Part shown: positions 7,601-14,416 of the stretch, one piece after another | Numbering within the stretch: the stretch's first letter is position 1 | How the letters are laid out: each line of letters starts with the position of its first letter | Notes under the pieces: model-generated | The model's database searches: none | The model's input: only the letters and a program-made list of their open reading frames with translations | Told to the model about the DNA's origin: nothing | Assembly: GCF_000820165.1 (NCBI RefSeq) | Contig: NZ_CDDD01000012.1 | Location: forward strand, 1 to 61,338 | DNA: 61,338 bases | DNA from: Aeromonas taiwanensis | GTDB lineage: Bacteria > Pseudomonadota > Gammaproteobacteria > Enterobacterales > Aeromonadaceae | Direction: 5' to 3' | Translations under genes and position numbers: made by a program

Positions 7601-10045
7601 ATGTTGCCGCTGCCGCTGAAGGCGCTGCTGCGCCTCTATCGCACCCACCCCTGGCTGCTCTTGATGAGCCTGACCGGGCTCACCCTGGGGGTCACCCTGG
7701 TGGTGGCCATCGAGCTCTTGAACCACAGCGCCCGCACCAACTTCGTCGCCGCCCGCAGCCAGCTCGCCGGGGAGGCCAATTACCGCCTGGCGCCGAGCGG
7801 CGGGCTGGATGAGCGGCTCTATGTGAAACTGGTGCGAAGCCAGCCGAACCTCAACGCCATGCCAGAGCTGCACGCCTGGCTCAAGGACGAACAGGGGCGA
7901 AGCTTCCAGCTCCTCGGGATGGATCTCTTCAACCCCGGCCCCTTGCGCCGCCTCTTTGGCGCAGAGCCATACAGCCAACCCGATTTCTCGTTGAGCCGCG
8001 CCGACAGCGTCTGGCTGGCGGCCCCCGAGGCCAGGCGCCTCGGCTGGCAGCCGGGTCAGTCGCGGACGTTTCTCTTGAGCGACGGTTCGCCCGATGGCAA
8101 AGAGGGCAAGCGAGCGCTGACCCTCACCCTGGCCGGCACCTTCGAGCCCGGCGCCGTGCCAATGGAGCGGCTGCTGGTCACCGACATCGGCCTCGCCCAG
8201 CCCCTGCTGGGCAAGGAAGGGCGGCTCGATCGCATCGTTTTCAAGCTCAGCGAGCAAGAGGCCACGGCCTTGCAGGCGGCCCTGCAATCCTATGCCCCCC
8301 ATCAGCCCCTCTGGCTTGAGCCCATCAGCCCGGCGCTCGATGCCAGCCAGCTCGGCGATGCCCTGGCGCTGAACCTCACGGCGCTCTCCCTGCTCGCCAT
8401 GGCGGTGGGGCTCTTTCTGGTGTTCAACGCCCAGCGCTTCGTGCAGAGCGTGCGCCGTCCCCAGCTGGCCCAGCTCATCATCCTCGGGATGCCGCCGCGT
8501 CGGGTGCTTGGCTGGCTCATCCTGGAGCTTGTGATCCTCGCCAGCATCGGCACCCTGCTCGGGCTGCTGCTGGGAAGCCTGCTGGCCCTGGCCCTGATGG
8601 GGCAGCTCACCCAGGCGCTGGCCGATCTCTATGGCCCCAACCCCATCGATCTGCTGCGCCTCTCCCCCGCGAGCCTTGGCAAGGCGCTGGTGCTCGGCTT
8701 GGCTGGGACGCTGGCCGCCAACCTGCCCGGCTGGTGGCAACTGCTGCGCCAATCCCCCCTTGAACTGCGAGAAGGCAATAGCCGCCCGCCGGCTCATCCC
8801 TGGCAACGTCGGGGGCTCGCCATCGTCATCTTGCTGCTCTGCGCGCTCTGTCTGTGGCGGCCAGAAACCGGTCTCACCGGCGCCCTCTTCGTCGCCGGCG
8901 GCTGGCTGCTGGCCATGGCGCTCGCCCTGCCCGATGTGCTGCGCGCCGTGCTGGGACGGCTGAGATCCCGCCCCGGCGGCCCCCTTACCGCCCGGCTCGC
9001 GGTGGCCGAGACCCAATACCATCTGGATCGCACCGCCATCGCGGTGATGGCGCTGCAACTGGCCATCGCGGCGGCCATCGGCATCGGGGTCATGGTGTCG
9101 AGCTTTCGCTCGAGCGTGGAGATCTGGCTCGGCCAGCGTCTGGCCGCCGATCTCTATGTCAGCGCCCCCAGAGGGGTGGCGGGCAACCGCGGCGCCCTGG
9201 GCGAGCAGACTCTCAACACCATTCTTGCTGCGCCAGACGTGCGCGCCGCCTCCCGCCGCGCCGTGCATCCCGCCCGCTGGCAGGGGCAGCCCATTGAGTG
9301 GGCGCAGATGGACTTTATCCCCGAGCTCAAAACCGCCTATCCGCTGCTGGCCGGGAGCTGGCCCGCCGCCCCCGACGAGGTGCTGGCGAGCGAACCGCTG
9401 ACGGTGCGCCTAGGGGTCAGGGTGGGGCAGACACTCGAAGTCACCGGCGAACAGGGCCCAAGGGCACTCACCGTCACCGGTGTCTATCAGGATTACGGCA
9501 GCGACAAGGGGCAGATACTGCACGCCTTCGAGGACGGGGCCGTGCAATCCCTCGCCCTCTTTAGCAACCAACCGGAGCGCCTCGCCGATCGCCTGCGGGC
9601 GCAGTTTGGTGAGGGGGTGAACCTCCTGCCCGCCCCCGCTATCCACGCCGCAGCCCTCAGGGTGTTCGACCAGACCTTTGTGGTGACCGAGCTGCTGAAA
9701 TTGCTGATCCTGGGGATCGCCTTCGTCGGCATCGGCTCGGCCTTCATGGTGCTGGGGCTGGCCCGGCGCGGCGAGTTGCAGACCCTGCAGAGCTTAGGCG
9801 TAGGCCCACGCCACTGCCGCCGGCTGCTGGTGTGGCAGGGGGCGGGATTGGGGCTGCTCACCGCGCTGTTGGCCCTGCCGGTGGGCTATGGCCTTGCCTG
9901 GGTGCTGATTGAGGTGGTCAACCCCCGCGCCTTCGGCTGGCGCCTCGCCTTCGAGGCCGCCCCCCTGCACGCCGTCACGGCGCTCCTGCTCGCCCCCGTC
10001 TGTGGCGCGCTCGCCTCCTGGTACGCCGCAAGGAGAGTGGTATGA
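7601..10045 (+). CDS. FtsX-like ABC transporter permease
   Basis: 814 aa. It has one N-terminal membrane helix (residues 18-38), a large periplasmic domain, then a block of three helices (about 260-370), a second pair of helices (around 405-445), a second FtsX unit starting near 480, a second periplasmic domain, and three C-terminal helices (about 690-810). This is the double-FtsX arrangement of LolC/E- and YbbP-like permeases. It would be energised by the ATPase encoded upstream. The reading frame ends 4 bases inside the next gene (ATGA overlap), which indicates translational coupling to the AttH-like protein. The combination resembles the attE/F/G/H region first described in Agrobacterium; the substrate is unknown. 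Confidence 0.88.
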   Translation: MLPLPLKALLRLYRTHPWLLLMSLTGLTLGVTLVVAIELLNHSARTNFVAARSQLAGEANYRLAPSGGLDERLYVKLVRSQPNLNAMPELHAWLKDEQGRSFQLLGMDLFNPGPLRRLFGAEPYSQPDFSLSRADSVWLAAPEARRLGWQPGQSRTFLLSDGSPDGKEGKRALTLTLAGTFEPGAVPMERLLVTDIGLAQPLLGKEGRLDRIVFKLSEQEATALQAALQSYAPHQPLWLEPISPALDASQLGDALALNLTALSLLAMAVGLFLVFNAQRFVQSVRRPQLAQLIILGMPPRRVLGWLILELVILASIGTLLGLLLGSLLALALMGQLTQALADLYGPNPIDLLRLSPASLGKALVLGLAGTLAANLPGWWQLLRQSPLELREGNSRPPAHPWQRRGLAIVILLLCALCLWRPETGLTGALFVAGGWLLAMALALPDVLRAVLGRLRSRPGGPLTARLAVAETQYHLDRTAIAVMALQLAIAAAIGIGVMVSSFRSSVEIWLGQRLAADLYVSAPRGVAGNRGALGEQTLNTILAAPDVRAASRRAVHPARWQGQPIEWAQMDFIPELKTAYPLLAGSWPAAPDEVLASEPLTVRLGVRVGQTLEVTGEQGPRALTVTGVYQDYGSDKGQILHAFEDGAVQSLALFSNQPERLADRLRAQFGEGVNLLPAPAIHAAALRVFDQTFVVTELLKLLILGIAFVGIGSAFMVLGLARRGELQTLQSLGVGPRHCRRLLVWQGAGLGLLTALLALPVGYGLAWVLIEVVNPRAFGWRLAFEAAPLHAVTALLLAPVCGALASWYAARRVV

Positions 10046-11109
10046 AAACATTCAACATCTGGTGGCTGGCGCTGCTCTGCACCCTGTATGGCACCGGGAT
10101 CGGTGCCAACGATCTGGGTGCCATCCTTGGCGGCGGTAGCGATCACTTCAAAAAGGCCCTGCCGGGTCACTCCATCCGCCTGCCCGCGGATCACGGTGCC
10201 CACCCTGACTACCGCTCCGAGTGGTGGTATCTCACCGGCAACCTGAAAGACGAGCAGGGGCGCGACTACGGCATGCAGTGGACCCTGTTTCGCCAAGGCA
10301 TCGAGCAGGAGATCACATCGGAGAACCCCTGGCTCACCCCCCAGCTCTGGCTGGCCCAGTTCGCCATCACAGATTTGAGCAAAGGCAGCCATCAGCAGGA
10401 CGAACGCACCAGCCGCCAGGGGCCAGGGCTCGCCGGTGCCAGCGGCGGTCAGTATTGGCTGAAAGAGTGGGTGCTGGCCTCTCAAGGGGAATCGCTTTTT
10501 CCCGCCACCCTCAAGGTGCAGAGCAAGGCGGGGGATCTTGATTTGCAGGTGAGCGCCGCCAAGCCGGCGGTACTGCAAGGCAAAGCGGGTTACAGCGAGA
10601 AGAGCCCGGGCAACGCCTCCTTCTACTACTCCTACCCGCGCCTGACCATCAGCGGCACCCTGACCCTGGATGGCGAGACCCGCAACGTCAGCGGTGAGGG
10701 CTGGTTTGATCACGAGTGGAGCAGCTCGGTATTGGCCGAGTGGCAATCGGGCTGGGACTGGTTTTCGCTGCAGTTTGAAGATGGCCGCGAGCTGATGCTG
10801 TTTCGCCTGCGCACCAAGGCAGGACGATCTGAGCCGGAGAACCGCTACGGCATCCTGATTGAACGGGACGGCAGCAGCCGGGTGCTGAGCCCAGATCACA
10901 TCCGCCTCACCCCCGGCAGGACCTGGCGTGGCCCCAAGGGGCAGCCCTACCCCATCGAGTGGCAGCTGGAAGCCGCCGATATCAAGCTCACCATCCAGGC
11001 GCGCCAGCCCAATCAGGCCATGACGGGGCGCTTTGACTACTGGGAGGGGGCGGTCTTAGTCTCGGGAGACGCCAAGGGCGTCGGTTATCTGGAGATGACC
11101 GGCTACTGA
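10042..11109 (+). CDS. AttH/CrtC-like double lipocalin-fold secreted protein
   Basis: 355 aa with a signal peptide (basic start, hydrophobic residues 7-20, likely cleavage near G-I-G-A-N). The body contains the R-S-E-W-W-Y-x-T-G-N-L motif near residue 60, Y-Y-S-Y-P-R-L, an E-G-W-F-D-H-E-W-S motif near residue 230 and Y-W-E-G near the end, all typical of the AttH/CrtC (hydroxyneurosporene synthase-like) family, which has two lipocalin-like barrels. It is probably exported and acts as a periplasmic lipid or hydrophobic-ligand binder serving the ABC permease, whose gene it overlaps by 4 bases. True carotenoid hydratase activity is unlikely here because no carotenoid genes are near. Confidence 0.8.
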   Translation: MKTFNIWWLALLCTLYGTGIGANDLGAILGGGSDHFKKALPGHSIRLPADHGAHPDYRSEWWYLTGNLKDEQGRDYGMQWTLFRQGIEQEITSENPWLTPQLWLAQFAITDLSKGSHQQDERTSRQGPGLAGASGGQYWLKEWVLASQGESLFPATLKVQSKAGDLDLQVSAAKPAVLQGKAGYSEKSPGNASFYYSYPRLTISGTLTLDGETRNVSGEGWFDHEWSSSVLAEWQSGWDWFSLQFEDGRELMLFRLRTKAGRSEPENRYGILIERDGSSRVLSPDHIRLTPGRTWRGPKGQPYPIEWQLEAADIKLTIQARQPNQAMTGRFDYWEGAVLVSGDAKGVGYLEMTGY

Positions 11110-11782
11110 GTCTTACCCCTGATCGCCATCGCGGCTGAGCAGGTTCGACTCATGGATGTCAGCATCGGTGCGCGCTTGGCGATGCAGATAGCCACCTTCT
11201 AACTGTCACAGGCGGACAGGGCGGCGGCAAACATGGTTTTGTGGTGCATTCAATCGCCGCTGAATTTACTGAAGGAAGGGTTCGCCGGTCGACGCAAGAT
11301 CTGTAACCAGCTGTTACAAGGCATTGATGAGCAAGAGATAACACATGACTTGCTTGACCGGGCGGTGCAGCAACAAGAAGAGAGGCCACCTCCCCTCCCC
11401 CCGTTTCTCTCGACCTTTCCACGTCAAAATCTGACCGCTATCAAGATTTCATTCAAATCCCACGGATCGGCTGTGTTTTTACTCAACAGGAACGGTCAGC
11501 CTTTGATAGGCTACTCATCCGGCCCTCAGAGCCAAAAGGCAACCGAGTTCAGCCCATGATCTATCCCTCCTCAATTCAGTTAAAAACAGCATGCAGGGAG
11601 CTGTAACCCTGTGCGGTAGCTATCTTGTTTGCCGATAGGTGATATAAAAAAATGAATACCAGTGAAAATTGTTATCAGAAAATCAAGAAGAATCAATATA
11701 TCCACACCTATGAATCATATATATTGGCATAAAAAATTTAAATACCAAAGACTCCCCATTACATTAGAAGGACTCAAGATAA
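11110..11782. other. Gene-free stretch at the left boundary of the accessory patch
   Basis: 673 bases with no convincing gene. Short open frames exist (for example 11159-11422 on the minus strand and 11233-11559 on the plus strand), but they lack ribosome sites and recognisable domains. From about 11560 onward base composition shifts to AT-rich, matching the next gene, so the insertion boundary probably lies near 11540-11600. No inverted terminal repeats, tRNA fragment or integrase was found here. Confidence 0.5.
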
Positions 11783-13309
11783 GTGAATATTGACGATATT
11801 ATTTCAAGCTTAGATTCAGGTGGTCCTAAGAGCTATTACGACTTTGAGACATTCATTCAGGAGCTATTTAGAAATCACCTCAAGGAACAAGGCAGGGAAT
11901 TTATTATACCCAATGAAAAAAATACATTTGGAGATGGTTTCGCCCCTTCAGGATTTGATAACTTCGAGGGCCCAACACTAATAGAAATAAAATTAAATTT
12001 GGCGTCTGGCTCCTACCATAACATAACTGAAAAAATCATAGCAAAGTCATCAAGCCAGTTCATTGAAACACCATTCAATACACTTCTCATTATAACAGCC
12101 AGACCCATCCAAAATGTCATAATGAAAAGAATAGAAGCTTATATAAGCAGCATAAATTTGCCTTTTTCAGTAAAAATATGGGGGCCAGATGAATTAAAGA
12201 GAATTGTTAATAAAAATCAAAAAATCGTAAAGAAAATTTCAAACAATTTATTTTCTTTACGATTAGCATCGGCCATTTCCAAATCACCGAAGGAATGGAG
12301 GACAGAGCGTAGAGATATAATTAATAAGTTGAAAGCAAGCTATAATAAAGGACAGTTTTCCCTATTTTTAGGTGCAGGTGTATCTAGCAGTGCAGGAATG
12401 CCTGATTGGAACACTTTACTGAACTCATTATTTGTCACGTATTTGGCTAAAGAATTTGATAACGATATTGAAATAGGAGAGAAAGATATTGGTGATCTAG
12501 TTAACCGTCTAAATGCTGTTGATGAACCGTCAGCCCTTATGGCTGCCCGTTATTTACGCAAAGGATTATCAAAGAGTGATGTAAAGGCTAAAGATTTTAT
12601 TCTAGCAGTTACAAGTAATCTATATAAGCTTCGGAATGAAGATTATATAATTGACTCTGACTTGATAAAATCAATAGCCTCTATGTGTTTACCACGTAGA
12701 ACTGGGGCCAAAGTTAAGTCAGTTGTTACATACAACTTTGATGATCTACTAGAACGTCAGTTGAAAAAGAACACCATACATTATCGCTGCATTTACACAG
12801 ATAAAGAAAGCTATGATCCAGATGAACTACCGATTTACCACGTTCATGGATTTTTACCTGAAGATAGAAAGTCATATGAAGGATTAGATGACTCCACCCT
12901 CGTATTTTCAGAGGAAGGATACCATCAGATATATTCCGATTCATATCACTGGTCAAATCTTGTTCAGCTGAACTCCTTTAGAGAAAGCAATTGTCTAATG
13001 GTTGGTTTATCTATGACAGACCCTAACCTTCGAAGACTACTCGACATTTCATCTAGAAATATCGAGCAAAGCAAGCATTTTGCATTTATGAAAAGACTCT
13101 CTCCGGAGAGCTTCTGTATTGAAAAAGACAAAGAAAGCGGCGAAGAAATAGCTGCTGTAAAAAATAAAGATGCAGCAGAAAAGTTTCTAATTAGCCATCA
13201 TGCATTAAATGAAGAACTAATGAAAGAATTGGGCGTTACAATAATTTGGTATGAATCATATGAAGAAATTCATCAGATAATAAAAGATGTGTCAATGTTT
13301 GAAAAATGA
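11783..13309 (+). CDS. Restriction-nuclease-like / SIR2 fusion protein, probable phage defence
   Basis: 508 aa in two parts. Residues 1-150 look like a restriction-endonuclease fold: F-E-x-F at 21-24 followed by D59 and the E68-I-K70 triad, the D-x(n)-E-x-K pattern of PD-(D/E)xK nucleases. Residues 190-440 form a SIR2-type NAD-binding domain: F-L-G-A-G-V-S at 195-201, G-M-P-D-W 205-209, T-Y-N-F-D-D-L-L-E 316-324 (N318 and D320), Y-H-V-H-G 352-356, and M-V-G-L-S-M-T-D-P-N 406-415. Defence SIR2 domains hydrolyse NAD+ to abort phage infection; the nuclease-like part may sense or cut DNA. The start is a GTG, with AGAAGGA upstream. Strongly AT-rich against its GC-rich neighbours, it appears horizontally acquired. 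It has no evident partner gene. Confidence 0.8.
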   Translation: MNIDDIISSLDSGGPKSYYDFETFIQELFRNHLKEQGREFIIPNEKNTFGDGFAPSGFDNFEGPTLIEIKLNLASGSYHNITEKIIAKSSSQFIETPFNTLLIITARPIQNVIMKRIEAYISSINLPFSVKIWGPDELKRIVNKNQKIVKKISNNLFSLRLASAISKSPKEWRTERRDIINKLKASYNKGQFSLFLGAGVSSSAGMPDWNTLLNSLFVTYLAKEFDNDIEIGEKDIGDLVNRLNAVDEPSALMAARYLRKGLSKSDVKAKDFILAVTSNLYKLRNEDYIIDSDLIKSIASMCLPRRTGAKVKSVVTYNFDDLLERQLKKNTIHYRCIYTDKESYDPDELPIYHVHGFLPEDRKSYEGLDDSTLVFSEEGYHQIYSDSYHWSNLVQLNSFRESNCLMVGLSMTDPNLRRLLDISSRNIEQSKHFAFMKRLSPESFCIEKDKESGEEIAAVKNKDAAEKFLISHHALNEELMKELGVTIIWYESYEEIHQIIKDVSMFEK

Positions 13310-13623
13310 ATTCTTAAAACAGAATCTAGGGCACCCACCTTTCTGAGCCGGCTGTAGTCATAATCGGATAGGTGTTGCGTAGATCCTTGAAGCAAGGGTA
13401 CACCGAGCGAGAAACAGTTTACTGTGATATCGCAAGCCTATTGTTCAGACACGGCTATCGGCGCAGGATGACGAGCCAGGAGTGAAGGGTATATATGTGG
13501 GGCCCAAGAATTCGGCTCAGGGCATCGAGACTGGCCCAGGGGCAATAATCACTGGCTTGGTGGGTGGTATTGTTGCTGGTGCTGCTGGATACTATGGTGC
13601 CGACTGGATAGCAGATCACATCT
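13310..13623 (+). other. Scrambled junction between the SIR2 gene and the immunity-like gene
   Basis: 314 bases holding only gene fragments. Composition rises from the AT-rich SIR2 gene toward average. Two short open stretches in different frames abut near 13470, as expected from deletion or frameshift of an older coding sequence. The right half (13428 on) is the toxin-like tail listed separately. Nothing recognisable as a promoter, IS end or direct repeat was identified in 13310-13427. Confidence 0.45.
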
Positions 13624-13634
13624 ATGAAAACTAA
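13428..13634 (+). pseudogene. 3' stub of a polymorphic/T6SS-type effector gene
   Basis: An open stretch of about 68 codons with no proper start ends at a TAA at 13632-13634. Its last 40 residues are a glycine-zipper-like membrane segment (G-A-I-I-T-G-L-V-G-G-I-V-A-G-A-A-G-Y-Y) and a charged tip. Such tails are common at the C-terminus of secreted antibacterial toxins. The next gene starts at 13624, overlapping this stub by 11 bases, the classic spacing between an effector and its immunity gene. No stop-free frame continues upstream past 13425, so the bulk of the toxin gene is gone. The identification is inferred from pattern and layout only. Confidence 0.4.
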
Positions 13635-14235
13635 GATTATGGGCGTCTTGAGCCACTTGCTTGGGAGAAAGCAGGAGAAAAGCTCTCCTGATATAAAAGA
13701 AGTGTTCAAAGGTTCGGGTTATCTCAACGCACCAGAGAAAGCCTACACTGGCTACCCGGCGCCACTACCACCAGCCCCTTCCATTGAAGCTTATCTCGTT
13801 CGCTTCCTCGTTTCAGAAGATAGTCTGACGTTGCTCTTTCAAACCCTGGCTCAAGCTGGATATAAGGTGAGTCCTGAGCTCAATACGCAGGTTATAAATC
13901 ACTCAGGGGATCCCTCAAGCAAGAAAGTCATGCTTTTTCAGCATCCTTCTTTTGCTGGAACGATAGTTTCGTTTGCCAGTGATGACCTGGATGTACTAGA
14001 AGCTATCCAGCAAACAAGGATAGAGCCACCACTTCCAGCAGACTCATTCCCATGGATTGCTCCCGAAGGCTTGGGCTCTTTGCAAGGAGACATTGAGTAT
14101 TGGTGGACACATTTATGGTTACCGTTCTGGCTGTCATTGAGCCAAGAAAGGCAGTCTGCTTTGGATCTTGAGCCAGAGTGGCGTGAGTTCATTTTAATGC
14201 ATCAACCCCATGATGCTCCGGCATCTGATCGCTGA
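13624..14235 (+). CDS. Hypothetical protein, possible orphan immunity protein
   Basis: 203 aa, soluble, with no signal peptide and no family I recognise. Residues 50-200 contain alternating strands and helices, an acidic middle section and several Trp residues (W-I-A-P, Y-W-W-T-H-L-W-L-P-F-W), fitting a compact alpha/beta fold. It starts inside the final codons of the toxin-like stub (11-base overlap), which suggests that it was once translationally coupled to that gene. Base composition is near 50 percent GC, intermediate between the AT-rich SIR2 gene and the chromosome. An immunity role (binding the lost toxin) is an inference from position; kept orphan immunity genes are common after toxin loss. 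It could equally be an unrelated hypothetical. Confidence 0.5.
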   Translation: MKTKIMGVLSHLLGRKQEKSSPDIKEVFKGSGYLNAPEKAYTGYPAPLPPAPSIEAYLVRFLVSEDSLTLLFQTLAQAGYKVSPELNTQVINHSGDPSSKKVMLFQHPSFAGTIVSFASDDLDVLEAIQQTRIEPPLPADSFPWIAPEGLGSLQGDIEYWWTHLWLPFWLSLSQERQSALDLEPEWREFILMHQPHDAPASDR

Positions 14236-14382
14236 ATCGCTGCTGCCCAGCATTAATTCCCCCCAAGACGGCCATGGTCTGACCAACCTTGGCCTTTTCA
14301 TGTTTGAAGCAGCGATGCAAAGATGGGCGTCGCACTTCGCAGTTGAATTCGCGAACCATTATTTTCCATATTCCGATTGAAA

Positions 14383-14410
14383 ACGGCAGGATATTTATCC
14401 TGCCGTTGTT
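14383..14410 (-). terminator. Bidirectional terminator downstream of dld
   Basis: The stem acggcaggata/tatcctgccgt is flanked by T-rich sequence on both sides (TTTTC in the minus direction, TTGTTTTCTT in the plus direction). It sits about 10 bases past the stop of the last gene of the lactate operon and would also stop transcription leaving the immunity-like gene. Confidence 0.85.
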
Positions 14411-14416
14411 GTTTTC

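Noticed and set aside
11159..11559. Small genes on both strands in the gap before the SIR2 gene
   Set aside because: No ribosome sites, no domains, and overlapping each other on opposite strands.
13395..13486. VapD-like fragment in the junction before the toxin stub
   Set aside because: A short frame recalls Y-x-D-I-x-x-L-L-x-x-x-G-Y-x-R, but it is only about 30 codons, with no start or conserved end.
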